64,000 bases of DNA from JAPLJU01 sp964547985 (GTDB lineage Bacteria > Desulfobacterota > Syntrophia > Syntrophales > UBA2192), in the NCBI GenBank assembly GCA_964547985.1, contig CAZJPV010000006.1:11951-75950 (forward strand), in the 5' to 3' direction. The notes beneath the pieces are model-generated. The model did no database searches and was not told where the DNA came from. It was given only the letters and a program-made list of their open reading frames with translations. Below, piece by piece: positions 34,043 to 41,954 of the stretch. Every line of letters starts with the position of its first letter. Position 1 is the first letter of the stretch. The position numbers were made by a program, and so were the translations under genes.

Positions 34043-34867
34043 TCAGGCTTCGAAGCGAACGCGGACAACGCGGTTTCCGAGGAGATTGAAGAACAGCGGG
34101 GCCATAAACGCCAGGTAGCCCCAGCGCTTCCTGCAGTAATCAAGGACGTTCCACTCGCAGCATAATTTGATACCGAAGTTCCAGGTCTCGATTTCGCTGC
34201 AGTCATGCAATGTCCATTTGAACTCCAGCTTCCCATCCCCGACTTTCGAGACGCATTGATCATATCGGCCCATCCCGACGGCGAGTGGGGTCAGGATTTC
34301 AAAGACCATCTCTGCACCCGGGAAGCGCTGCGCGAGCTTCTCGAAGACCGCCCGGACCTCCCATTCATCGAGATACATCAGCAGGCCCTCGGCGATGATC
34401 AGGGGGACGCCCCCGTCGAGGCGTACTTCTCCGGTCCACGCAAAATCGGTGATGGATCGGCTGATGCAAAGATGCCGCGCCGTCTCGGTGAAAAAATGCC
34501 GCCTGACCTCGATCACTTCCGGCAGGTCCACTTCGTACCATCGGATTTTCCCGTTATCAACTCTTTCGAAACGGGTGTCGAGACCCGCACCCAGGTTGAT
34601 GAAGACGGCATCCGGCTGCTGGGCGACGCGCTCCAGGACCGCCTCGTCGAAGAGCTTCGTGCGAACGGCAATCCCCGTCTGCGTCATCCACGCCCTGTCG
34701 AACCTCGAAAAATCATAGTCCAGGGTGTCGCAGATCTCCACGGCCTTGGGATCGCGGATGATTGGTTCGGCACGCCTTGTTTCGAAAGCCCTCGCCCAGA
34801 GCGGGATGAGCAGCGTTTCGGAGACGCCCTCCAGGCTTATGGGTATCCTGGGTTGACGCATGTTCAT
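34043..34867 (-). CDS. SAM-dependent methyltransferase (LCM/TcmP-like family)
   Basis: A 274-residue class I methyltransferase of the leucine-carboxyl-methyltransferase-like family. Motif I is NLGAGLDTRFERV, followed by WYEVDLPEVIEVRRHFF (acidic residue for SAM ribose) and IAEGLLMYLDEWEVRAVFEKL. O-methylation of a polyketide or carboxylate is the known role of relatives, and the target is unknown. AGGGGGATCG lies before the ATG at 34867. It sits 232 bases downstream of a 69-residue nine-cysteine protein on the same strand. This arrangement is repeated at 55-56 kb with another methyltransferase. Confidence 0.88.
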   Translation of the reverse strand: MNMRQPRIPISLEGVSETLLIPLWARAFETRRAEPIIRDPKAVEICDTLDYDFSRFDRAWMTQTGIAVRTKLFDEAVLERVAQQPDAVFINLGAGLDTRFERVDNGKIRWYEVDLPEVIEVRRHFFTETARHLCISRSITDFAWTGEVRLDGGVPLIIAEGLLMYLDEWEVRAVFEKLAQRFPGAEMVFEILTPLAVGMGRYDQCVSKVGDGKLEFKWTLHDCSEIETWNFGIKLCCEWNVLDYCRKRWGYLAFMAPLFFNLLGNRVVRVRFEA

Positions 34868-34997
34868 CGATCCCCCTGTATGTTTCGACGCGACCGAACG
34901 AGAGCGACCCCGAGGTGTGAAATGGAGCCTGAAGGCGAGATGCAATTTGATCGAGTTCCGGAAAAAAGATGCTGTGGGTGGAGTAATGTGTTTTTAT

Positions 34998-35010
34998 ATT
35001 AGCACATTTT
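34998..35010 (-). promoter_or_regulatory. shared extended -10-like element
   Basis: Facing left, the 13 bases AAAATGTGCTAAT occur here and again at 2652-2664, each upstream of a leftward gene (methyltransferase and SnoaL-like). The TGCTAAT core looks like an extended -10 box. It may be chance. Confidence 0.35.
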
Positions 35011-35099
35011 TTTTGAAAGAAAAAGGCAATATCAGGTCCTCTTCAAGATCGAGACTATTTTCACCCGAACAACTCCGCGCGGTATTATGAAACGATCAT

Positions 35100-35309
35100 T
35101 CAACCCATCTTCCCCCCGTAGGGGTTGATCCAGATATCTTCGATGCAGGGCTCACAGAAGACCTTCGCATGGGCGGAGCCGCAGCCCTCGGGCCAGAGGG
35201 TGAAAAAACGGCAGTCCGGGCACAGGGCCTTCACACAGCCGTCACAATAAATAATGGAGGGGTTTTTCCTGCAGATCTCACATGTCTGCGTTCCATCGGA
35301 GATACGCAT
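35100..35309 (-). CDS. small nine-cysteine zinc-finger-like protein
   Basis: A 69-residue protein with cysteines at 10, 13, 22, 25, 30, 33, 43, 52 and 55. The spacing C-x2-C-x8-C-x2-C-x4-C-x2-C-x9-C-x8-C-x2-C is identical to the protein at 56105-56314, and both end in an INP tripeptide. With His47 this could bind two zinc ions in a B-box-like cross-brace. It begins MRISDGTQTCEICRKN. No signal peptide or membrane segment is present. Paralogous pairs in one genome region suggest a conserved family, but I do not know its name. The gene lies upstream of the methyltransferase at 34043. Confidence 0.7.
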   Translation of the reverse strand: MRISDGTQTCEICRKNPSIIYCDGCVKALCPDCRFFTLWPEGCGSAHAKVFCEPCIEDIWINPYGGKMG

Positions 35310-35540
35310 CTATAAAACCTCCTCGGGCGTTATGCCTCGTTGAACACTTCCCATGCCTTTTATGATAACGATCGAATGCACTCTACGGAAATTTCTACCG
35401 AAAGTCCACCCTCAACACGCCTCCATCACCCTTGAATGGATTGACAAATGCGCTGATGGATCGCTAGATTAACCCTTGACTTCACTCCGGAGGGTGGCGA
35501 TAATTTTTACATTCGAACCCAAGCGCAGAGGAAGATTCAA

Positions 35541-35858
35541 ATGACGGCCCGTCAGGTTCTCAACAGAAGGAAGCGCTCGATGTCCATCCTCCTCTTTGTC
35601 GGTTTTATGTTCCTCGTTCTGGGGATCGGCATCACGGCGATATTCCCCCTTTTTTCCGTGGCCGCTTTCTGGGGGTTCGGCATTTTCTTCGTGACGCTCC
35701 TTTACACCTATTTCGGTATCCGGTGTCCCAAGTGCCGGCGGTCGTGGGGAAACCTGGCGATGTCCGGCGGGACGCCTTTTTCCATTCCCGACAAACTGAA
35801 ATCATGCCCCAAGTGCGGCCTGGATTTGGATTCACCGTCGGAGAGTTTCTACGATTAG
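35541..35858 (+). CDS. small membrane protein with zinc-ribbon tail
   Basis: A 105-residue protein. Two hydrophobic helices (about 15-35 and 40-58) are followed by a cytoplasmic-type zinc ribbon with CPKC near residue 62 and CPKC near residue 90. An RBS-like GAGGAAG lies 11 bases before the ATG. Function unknown. The DUF697 gene follows after 42 bases on the same strand, so a small membrane complex is possible. Confidence 0.72.
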   Translation: MTARQVLNRRKRSMSILLFVGFMFLVLGIGITAIFPLFSVAAFWGFGIFFVTLLYTYFGIRCPKCRRSWGNLAMSGGTPFSIPDKLKSCPKCGLDLDSPSESFYD

Positions 35859-35900
35859 GATCCTCGTGAGGGTGTTTTGGGTAGGGAAGCAAAAATTGTC

Positions 35901-36878
35901 ATGAAAGATGTCTATCGAAAGGTCGCGTTCCTGGCGAGCGTTTTCATACTCTTTTTCTTTGTCCTTTTTGTGATCAACCAGACGGCACAGGTCGTGGACC
36001 TCGCTTCAAGGGTAAGCCCCCTCGCCGGGGCGGTCGTTTTCTGGTTTCTCATCGGGCTTTATGCGGCTGTCATTCTCATGACCGCCGTCGTGTTCCTCCG
36101 CCTTCCGAAGCCTCTGATTCCCCCGGAAAGCGAAGAGGCCCCGGAGTTCCCGGCATACCTGAAGGCTTTGAGGAAGCGTCTTTCATCCCACCCGCTTCTG
36201 AAAGGTGAAGACCTCTCCAGCCGCGAGCAGATCGAGCAGGCCCTGGCCGTCCTGTCGCGAAGCTGCGACGAGATCATACAGAAGAGCGCCGCGACCGTTT
36301 TTGTCAGCACCGCTATTTCCCAGAGCGGCCGCCTGGATGCCGTATTCGTCCTCAGCACACAGTGGCGGATGGTCTGGCAGATCGCGAAGGTCTATTACCA
36401 GCGGCCGACCCTCCGGGATCTCGGTTATCTTTACTCCAACGTGGCCGCCACTGTTTTCATGGCGAGCGAACTGGACGACATCGATGTGACCGAGCAGGTG
36501 CAGCCGGTGATCTCTTCGACCCTGAGCGCGGTGAGCCTGACGATCCCGGGCATGCAGGCCCTGACCTCGATCCTGGTGAACTCGGTTCTCACCGGGGCGG
36601 CCAACGCCTTTCTCACCCTCCGGGTGGGCATCATCGCAAAGCGATACTGCGGCTCCCTGGTCCTGTCGGAGCGCAGGTCGATCCGCCGATCGGCCGCAGT
36701 AGAGGCGGCCAAACTGCTCGGCTCCATCGTGAAGCAGGGTACCGGTCGTGTCTCCAAAGCCCTCTGGGAAGCCTCCAAGGACAAGGCCGGGGGAGCCGTC
36801 TCCGGTGTTGCCGGGTTTGCGAGGGGGGTCAAAGATTCCCTGCTTTCAAAGCTGGGTGTCACGAAAATAACGGAGTGA
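35901..36878 (+). CDS. DUF697 family membrane protein
   Basis: A 325-residue protein. Two transmembrane helices (about 6-26 and 40-62) are followed by a long cytoplasmic helical region. The DUF697-like core has AATVFVSTAISQSGRLDAVFVLSTQ and RPTLRDLGYLYSNVAATVF, then helices near 200-250 with GMQALTSILVNSVLTGAANAFLTLRVG. Such proteins often partner with small GTPases, but none is encoded nearby. The start is an ATG at 35901 with only a weak upstream GGGAAG. A TTG at 35877 in frame is an alternative. Confidence 0.82.
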   Translation: MKDVYRKVAFLASVFILFFFVLFVINQTAQVVDLASRVSPLAGAVVFWFLIGLYAAVILMTAVVFLRLPKPLIPPESEEAPEFPAYLKALRKRLSSHPLLKGEDLSSREQIEQALAVLSRSCDEIIQKSAATVFVSTAISQSGRLDAVFVLSTQWRMVWQIAKVYYQRPTLRDLGYLYSNVAATVFMASELDDIDVTEQVQPVISSTLSAVSLTIPGMQALTSILVNSVLTGAANAFLTLRVGIIAKRYCGSLVLSERRSIRRSAAVEAAKLLGSIVKQGTGRVSKALWEASKDKAGGAVSGVAGFARGVKDSLLSKLGVTKITE

Positions 36879-37025
36879 GGTCATTCGCTTGCTTCCAAGT
36901 TTGGCATATGGGGAATAGCGGTCGTTATTTTTGTTGACAGAAGGAGCCGTCAGCGAGAGTAACTCGCGAGACCGAAATCGCTATTGAGAACGTATCAATA
37001 TCACTGCATATATCAGGAGAAGCGA

Positions 37026-37520
37026 ATGAAGGCTTTGGTCACCTATTTCACGCAGACCGGAAACACCGAAAAAGTCGCACGTGCCATTTTCAACGCCGTT
37101 GATGTCGAGAAGGAAATTCTCCCGCTCGACGAGGTCAAGAATGTCCACGGGCATGACATCGTCTTCATCGGGTTTCCCGTCATAAGGAATGCTGTACCCC
37201 TCAAGGTCCAGCCCTTCATCAAAGGGCTCCCCTCAGGGCAGAAAATAGCCTTCTTTTCCACCCATGGATCTTTGAAGGGCGGACTGCTCTCGAGACAGGC
37301 CTTCGAGGATGCCATTGGCCTTGCCACCGGTAAAAAAGTTCTCGGGCATTTCGGGTGCCGGGGCAGGGTAAGCTCCGAGGTCATAGATGCCCTGCTCAAA
37401 CAGCCTCAGACCAGAGCCTGGGCGGAGGTGGCCCTGACGGCCGACGGGCATCCCGACGCCGCGGATTTGAAAGATGCCGCGGAATTCGCGGAAGCGATGA
37501 TCGCGAAGGCAAGAGGATAG
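37026..37520 (+). CDS. flavodoxin-family protein
   Basis: A 164-residue FMN-binding electron-carrier-like protein. The N-terminal phosphate loop is TYFTQTGNTEKVARAIF. The 50s loop (GFPVIRNAVPL) and the 90s loop region (FFSTHGSLKGG) are recognisable. The partner oxidoreductase is unknown. CAGGAGAAGCGA precedes the ATG at 37026, which is preferred over the longer frame. It sits alone downstream of the DUF697 gene with a 147-base gap. Confidence 0.87.
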   Translation: MKALVTYFTQTGNTEKVARAIFNAVDVEKEILPLDEVKNVHGHDIVFIGFPVIRNAVPLKVQPFIKGLPSGQKIAFFSTHGSLKGGLLSRQAFEDAIGLATGKKVLGHFGCRGRVSSEVIDALLKQPQTRAWAEVALTADGHPDAADLKDAAEFAEAMIAKARG

Positions 37521-37901
37521 AAACGCAGGGCAGTGCCCTTGCATTCTCCCGGCATTCGCATAATAACCGTCACAAACCTGCCTTTTCCTGCTTGATCTCC
37601 ATCTGCCGAGCAATCCTTTCGGTTTTCGCCACCGGAGTCAGTATCCTTTATGCATTCTGTCTAACGCTCTGATATTGTTAATATTTTGTCTGTTTTCACG
37701 GGAAGCAACTGGAGCCATTTCCCAAAGACATTTTGGCATGGTTCGTGAAAATAAGAAAAATGCCGGTTTCCATTGCCGGGACCCAATGCCCAGGACGGCG
37801 TCGTCCAGAAATGAATAAGATATAAGTAGTTGATATAATTGTACAATGTCTGAAGGGGATTCCAGTAAGACCCGCCAAAGACATGTCACGAGGAGGACAG
37901 G
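37521..37901. other. intergenic region
   Basis: AT-rich toward the right end, with TATAAT at about 37834 and a ten-base palindrome ATTGTACAAT at about 37837-37846. No clear -35 box was found at the right distance. No coding frame was found with credible codon use. It most likely carries the promoter of the coiled-coil gene at 37902. Confidence 0.4.
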
Positions 37902-38327
37902 ATGTTCAGAAAAAAAGACAGGAAATCGAAAGAGTCGGCATCCGATGAGACGTACGGACAGACGGAGCAGAATTATGGCAGGGGCCAGAGAGGGAGTGTA
38001 AGCCGGAAGGGGTTGATCTTCGTTGCCCTCCTGCTTGTGGCCGCCTTTGCCGCGGTGCCGGCGACAACCAAGGTTGACACCGTGCTGCCCGAGATCTTCA
38101 AGTCATCGGACGACAGGATCCACAAACTCGAGATGGAGATGGTCAAGATAAAGTCGCTTCAGGAGCGAATCACGTATCTCGAGGTCGTCGTTGCCAAGAA
38201 ATTCGGACAGCTGCAGGGACAGGACGGCAAGCCGCTCAAGGACGAGGTCAGCGACCTCAACGGCAGATTGGATGAACTGGAAAAGAAGGTAACCTCGACC
38301 GGTTCCTCCAAGAAGAAGTCTCGCTGA
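37902..38327 (+). CDS. hypothetical membrane protein with coiled coil
   Basis: A 141-residue protein. The charged N-terminus (1-35) precedes a single transmembrane helix (GLIFVALLLVAAFAAVPA). Two coiled-coil segments follow (IHKLEMEMVKIKSLQERITYLE and DEVSDLNGRLDELEKKV). The tail is basic (SSKKKSR). GAGGAGG lies just before the ATG. No family is recognised. A hairpin follows at 38367-38405. Confidence 0.6.
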   Translation: MFRKKDRKSKESASDETYGQTEQNYGRGQRGSVSRKGLIFVALLLVAAFAAVPATTKVDTVLPEIFKSSDDRIHKLEMEMVKIKSLQERITYLEVVVAKKFGQLQGQDGKPLKDEVSDLNGRLDELEKKVTSTGSSKKKSR

Positions 38328-38366
38328 ACCCGAGACGTCGCCGAAGAGAAGAACACAAGACGTGCG

Positions 38367-38405
38367 GGGCCTGAAGCCGCATGGATTACGCTCAGGCCCA
38401 CTTTG
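38367..38405 (+). terminator. probable terminator hairpin
   Basis: GGGCCTGA (38367-38374) pairs perfectly with TCAGGCCC (38392-38399). CTTTGTTTT follows. It lies 40 bases after the stop of the coiled-coil gene. Confidence 0.45.
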
Positions 38406-38438
38406 TTTTGAAGCGACGGTGACTCGTGGCAGAAATCT

Positions 38439-38624
38439 CCGCGGCCTTCCAAGAGGATGGAAAAGGCCTCCTCGCAATCCCCGGCTATATGAGTTCATTT
38501 CCATATCCGTCTCATCGAAAAGTCCTTTCTTCAGGGGCCAGCCCCGGACCCAGTGCACTAAATCAAACCACATATCCCCGAGGAGTATGATCGGCTTGCC
38601 CGACTTCAGAAATGGAGCGGGATT
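38439..38624 (-). pseudogene. frameshifted C-terminal remnant of a LOG/lysine-decarboxylase-like family gene
   Basis: Starting directly after the stop codon of the SagB-type gene and in its frame, the minus strand encodes FLKSGKPIILLGDMWF, then HWVRGWPLKKGLFDETDMEM. This matches the C-terminal third of LOG-family proteins (TIGR00730/00725 type). After about 38484 the frame must shift by one base to continue AGDCEEAFSILLEGR, which is the family-typical end. The N-terminal two-thirds are missing. No start codon is needed, because this is a decayed fragment left by an old rearrangement. Confidence 0.55.
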
Positions 38625-39395
38625 TCACCTGCCCGGCTGCTTCGTTTTCCCCACCGGCGCAAGGTAGACGGCGAACTCATCCTTTCCGTCAATCCTGAGG
38701 AGCCTGTCCAAGGCCTCCTGATCGTAGGCGGCGATGGCACATGTCCCCGCCCCGATGGCTTCACAGGCCAGATAAAGGTTCTGACAGACGTGGCCGGCAT
38801 CGATGGCGATGACCTTGTGGGCCGCGAGGTCATATCGCCACTCCATTCGGTAGGGAATGGCTGTCCAGATGAAGGTCACGGCTGCCTGGCCGGGGCAGGG
38901 CTGGCCGAAAGTGGCCGCAACCATCTTCTGGGCCAGACGATCTTCCGTGAACTCGAAGAGCAACTGGTGTTCCAGGGGCAGGTATCGGTAGATACCGGGC
39001 TCCAGCCCTTCCACGCCTAGGACGCAGAGGTAGGTTTCCAGGGCATGCCGGCACCCGGCCGAGGGCACGGTCCGGTAGGCATGACCGGCGTCGATCCGCT
39101 GTCGTATCCCCTGCGTGGCCCAGAGCAAAAAGGAAAGCTCTTCGAGCGTGAGGGACTCGCGGCGGTAGGCCCGCCGGCTTTTGCGGTTCCCGATGGCCAC
39201 GACGAGATCGCAGGCCGGGATCGTTGTCCACTTCCCCTGTTTCATGAGGTTCACCCGCCGGGCATCGGCGCTGAAGGGTTTTTGGATGGGTGGCGGCTCA
39301 ACACCCCTGCTCTGATCCGTTCGGGCGAAGTTGATCGTCTTTCGAATGCTGTCCTTCAGGAAATAGCGGTATGACTCAAGGCGTTCTTGGCTCAC
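38625..39395 (-). CDS. SagB/ThcOx-type nitroreductase-like oxidoreductase
   Basis: A 256-residue FMN oxidoreductase of the SagB-type dehydrogenase family. The start MSQERLESYRYFLKDSIRKT is followed by a segment typical of the family, SRRAYRRESLTLEELSFLLWATQGI. The central RTVPSAGCRHALETYLCV, the later IDAGHVCQNLYLACEAIGAGTCAI and AAYDQEALDRLL are also present. SagB relatives oxidise azolines in peptide natural products, but no azole cyclase gene is nearby, so here the role is unknown. The 3' side abuts the LOG-family remnant. Confidence 0.87.
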   Translation of the reverse strand: MSQERLESYRYFLKDSIRKTINFARTDQSRGVEPPPIQKPFSADARRVNLMKQGKWTTIPACDLVVAIGNRKSRRAYRRESLTLEELSFLLWATQGIRQRIDAGHAYRTVPSAGCRHALETYLCVLGVEGLEPGIYRYLPLEHQLLFEFTEDRLAQKMVAATFGQPCPGQAAVTFIWTAIPYRMEWRYDLAAHKVIAIDAGHVCQNLYLACEAIGAGTCAIAAYDQEALDRLLRIDGKDEFAVYLAPVGKTKQPGR

Positions 39396-39566
39396 GATAA
39401 GGGCTCCTCTCGCATTCAGATGCTGTCGGCCGGTTCATGGCTATAGGGATGGAAGCTTCCCGTCCATGCCGGAGATGATTCCCAAATTCCCTGTTGATCC
39501 TTTTGTGAACATCACATATAGTCGCGAAAATTTTTGGAAGTCTCTCCCGGTGGCCGGTATTTTTCA

Positions 39567-40496
39567 ATGCCCTTCGGACTGAAAGATCTCATTCTCATGC
39601 TTGTGGTCTATGCCTCCATGGTGGCGGGAATCCTCTGTCCCGGCTTCTGTGTGTCCTTTCAGCCCCTGCCCGTGTACTTCCTCATGGCCCTCTTTTTCTT
39701 AAGCTTCCTCTCGATTGAACTCGATGATGTGTGGCGCACCTTCCGGGAGTCCAGCGGGATCGTCGCGGCCTTCGTCGTTCTGAAAATCATCGTCATGCCC
39801 GTGACCATCTATTATTTCTTCAGGTTCACTGCGCCGACTTACGCCGTGGCGGCTCTCCTCCTGGGCGGGATCTCCACGGGGGTGGTGGCCCCCTTTGTCT
39901 CCAACCTCGTGCGGGGAAACAGCCCGCTCGTGCTGGTCGTCGTGGTCATTACATCCGTCCTTATTCCCTTCACGCTTCCCGCCCTCATCAAGCTTCTGCT
40001 TTCAAGGGAGGTGGAGATCTCTCTTGCGGCCATGGTCCGGATGCTTGCCCTTGTGATCTTTGTACCCATAGCGGCCGTGCAGACTCTGAGGCGCCTGGCC
40101 CCCGCATTCCTGAAGGGCGTGATGCGCATACAGTTTCCGCTTTCCCTTTTTCTTTTTGCCGCCATCAACCTCGGGATATTTTCCCGGTACTCCGATTTCA
40201 TGCGGCAGGAGCCCTTCACCATCGTCATGGCGACGGTTGTCGCCATAATGCTTTCGGTGATTTTCTGTCTGACGGGGATCCTTTTTTTTCTAGGGAGACC
40301 CGTGGAAGATCAACTGGCCGGGGCGGTGATGCTTGGAAACATGAACAATGTCCTGGTCCTCGTTTTTGCCTCTCAGTTTTTCAGTCCCATTGAGCCGATC
40401 GTGGCGGCGATGTACCTTATCCCCTTCTTCGGCCTCGTGATCCCCCTCCGATATTATGATCGGAGGCGCGGGGCCGAGGCGGCGTCACCCCCCTGA
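39567..40496 (+). CDS. bile acid:sodium symporter-like (BASS superfamily) membrane transporter
   Basis: A 309-residue integral membrane protein with about ten hydrophobic helices, as in BASS-superfamily carriers. The cross-over half-helix motif is suggested by LLLGGISTGVVAPFVSNLVRGN and, in the second repeat, GAVMLGNMNNVLVLVFASQFF. This inverted repeat of small residues is typical for sodium-coupled organic-anion uptake. The substrate is unknown. The ATG at 39567 begins MPFGLKDLILML. It has no strong ribosome site. Convergent with the cysteine hydrolase gene. Confidence 0.65.
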   Translation: MPFGLKDLILMLVVYASMVAGILCPGFCVSFQPLPVYFLMALFFLSFLSIELDDVWRTFRESSGIVAAFVVLKIIVMPVTIYYFFRFTAPTYAVAALLLGGISTGVVAPFVSNLVRGNSPLVLVVVVITSVLIPFTLPALIKLLLSREVEISLAAMVRMLALVIFVPIAAVQTLRRLAPAFLKGVMRIQFPLSLFLFAAINLGIFSRYSDFMRQEPFTIVMATVVAIMLSVIFCLTGILFFLGRPVEDQLAGAVMLGNMNNVLVLVFASQFFSPIEPIVAAMYLIPFFGLVIPLRYYDRRRGAEAASPP

Positions 40497-40562
40497 AAGG
40501 GCAAAGGCCGGCACCGCAGGCAGTTCCCCGTCATCCGTTCAGATTCTTTTTTATCCTGAAAA

Positions 40563-41621
40563 TCAACCGCTGATGCCCGGCCAGCTGGAGAGAGGCTCGG
40601 TCGAACGGACGATGTGTATCCCGGCCCCGGCGAATCGGCGGAATGCGGCATCGGCCTGCTCCGTGTAGTCAATGACGCCCGGGACGACGACGGGGGAGGT
40701 GCAGTCTTCGAGGAGATAGACCTTCTTTGCGAGGCTTCTGTCCCTGTCCAGGATGTTGCCCAGCAGGTCGTCGATCGTCCAGGCCACGCAATGGCTTTTA
40801 GCCTGGCCGGCGATGATGACGATGTCGAACTGAAGGAGCTTCTCAATGAAGGCGGTGTTTCTCCGTGCGATCTCTTCCCCCGCCGCATCATGGAGCACTT
40901 CCGGGCTCAGGACGGAGTAATTCTCCGTGAAGGGGTTGTCTCCCTTGATCTGGAAATCGGCCTGGCTGTATCGGGCAATGGTGTGGAAAAAGATCGCTTC
41001 CTCAAGGGATGAAACGAGGGCGTAACCGATGCCCCCGAGCATGGCGTGATAGGGCCATATGGTCAGTTCGTACTTGCCGCCTGCTTTCAACTGGCTGGCG
41101 TAATGAAGGAGAAACTGCCGGCCGTCGTTTTCGCTGATCCGCAGGCTGTAACCGACAGCGGGGTTGAACTTCCAGACGCCCTTTCGGATATCCTCCTCGG
41201 ATATGAGCGTGAAAGGGGCCGGGTGCTCCCCCCTGTCGTTGATGAGAAAAATGCTGTGGAAGATCTGCACGGCCTGGTGTGTGTCCATGGTAGGGCAGAT
41301 TTCGGCGATCACCCCGAGATTGCGGTATATGAACTCGCAGAGCCGGCGGTTGTCGTCAATGGCCCCCGTTCCTGAACGCCCCCCCACATACAGCTCAAAG
41401 TCGGGGATGCAGAAGGTATTCTGCACATCCACGGGGAGGAGGCAGATCCTGTATTGGTCTTCGATCGAGGGCCTGATGGCGTGCTCCCGCGCCCACCTTT
41501 CAGCGTCGAAAGCCCGCTCCTGGTAGGGGACCCTCCAGAGTTCAGCCACCTTTTCGGGTCTGTAATGGGGCGGAATCGGCCATTCTCTGAACGGCATGGT
41601 TTTCAGCCTTTCGGATCTCAT
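40563..41621 (-). CDS. isochorismatase-fold cysteine hydrolase
   Basis: A 352-residue protein. The core begins ICLLPVDVQNTFCIPDFELYVGGRSG (catalytic Asp in VDVQN), and the nucleophile cysteine sits in VIIAGQAKSHCVAWTIDDLL. This is the nicotinamidase/isochorismatase pattern. The N-terminal 60 residues and the inserted middle are longer than standard nicotinamidases (about 200). The substrate is likely an amide of unknown kind. The GAAAGG before the alternative ATG at 41597 makes that start almost as good. It converges with the transporter gene. Confidence 0.8.
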   Translation of the reverse strand: MRSERLKTMPFREWPIPPHYRPEKVAELWRVPYQERAFDAERWAREHAIRPSIEDQYRICLLPVDVQNTFCIPDFELYVGGRSGTGAIDDNRRLCEFIYRNLGVIAEICPTMDTHQAVQIFHSIFLINDRGEHPAPFTLISEEDIRKGVWKFNPAVGYSLRISENDGRQFLLHYASQLKAGGKYELTIWPYHAMLGGIGYALVSSLEEAIFFHTIARYSQADFQIKGDNPFTENYSVLSPEVLHDAAGEEIARRNTAFIEKLLQFDIVIIAGQAKSHCVAWTIDDLLGNILDRDRSLAKKVYLLEDCTSPVVVPGVIDYTEQADAAFRRFAGAGIHIVRSTEPLSSWPGISG

Positions 41622-41954
41622 ATTCGGGATCCTGCGTGTGTCAAGAGACGCAAAAGATCAAAGCATCTTTTCTGCAAAAAATCAACTGCGAGAAGGGAAA
41701 CAAGAAAAACCGGGCAGGTATTGCCTCTGTCCGGAGAGTTGGACAGATAAATACCCTTTGCTTTCAACGTCGTAGAACATTATTCCCGTTTCTTCCCCGA
41801 AGATTTAGTCATCCCGGACTTCTCCCTCGGGAGATTTAAAAAACCCCTCAATATTCTTCCAAAATTTCCGAATTATACAGGTGATGGACCCGCGTTTCCT
41901 CGCGAGGGGATGAGGCTGTCCGTCTTTTCAGACAAAGCGCAAAGGAGATGCACG

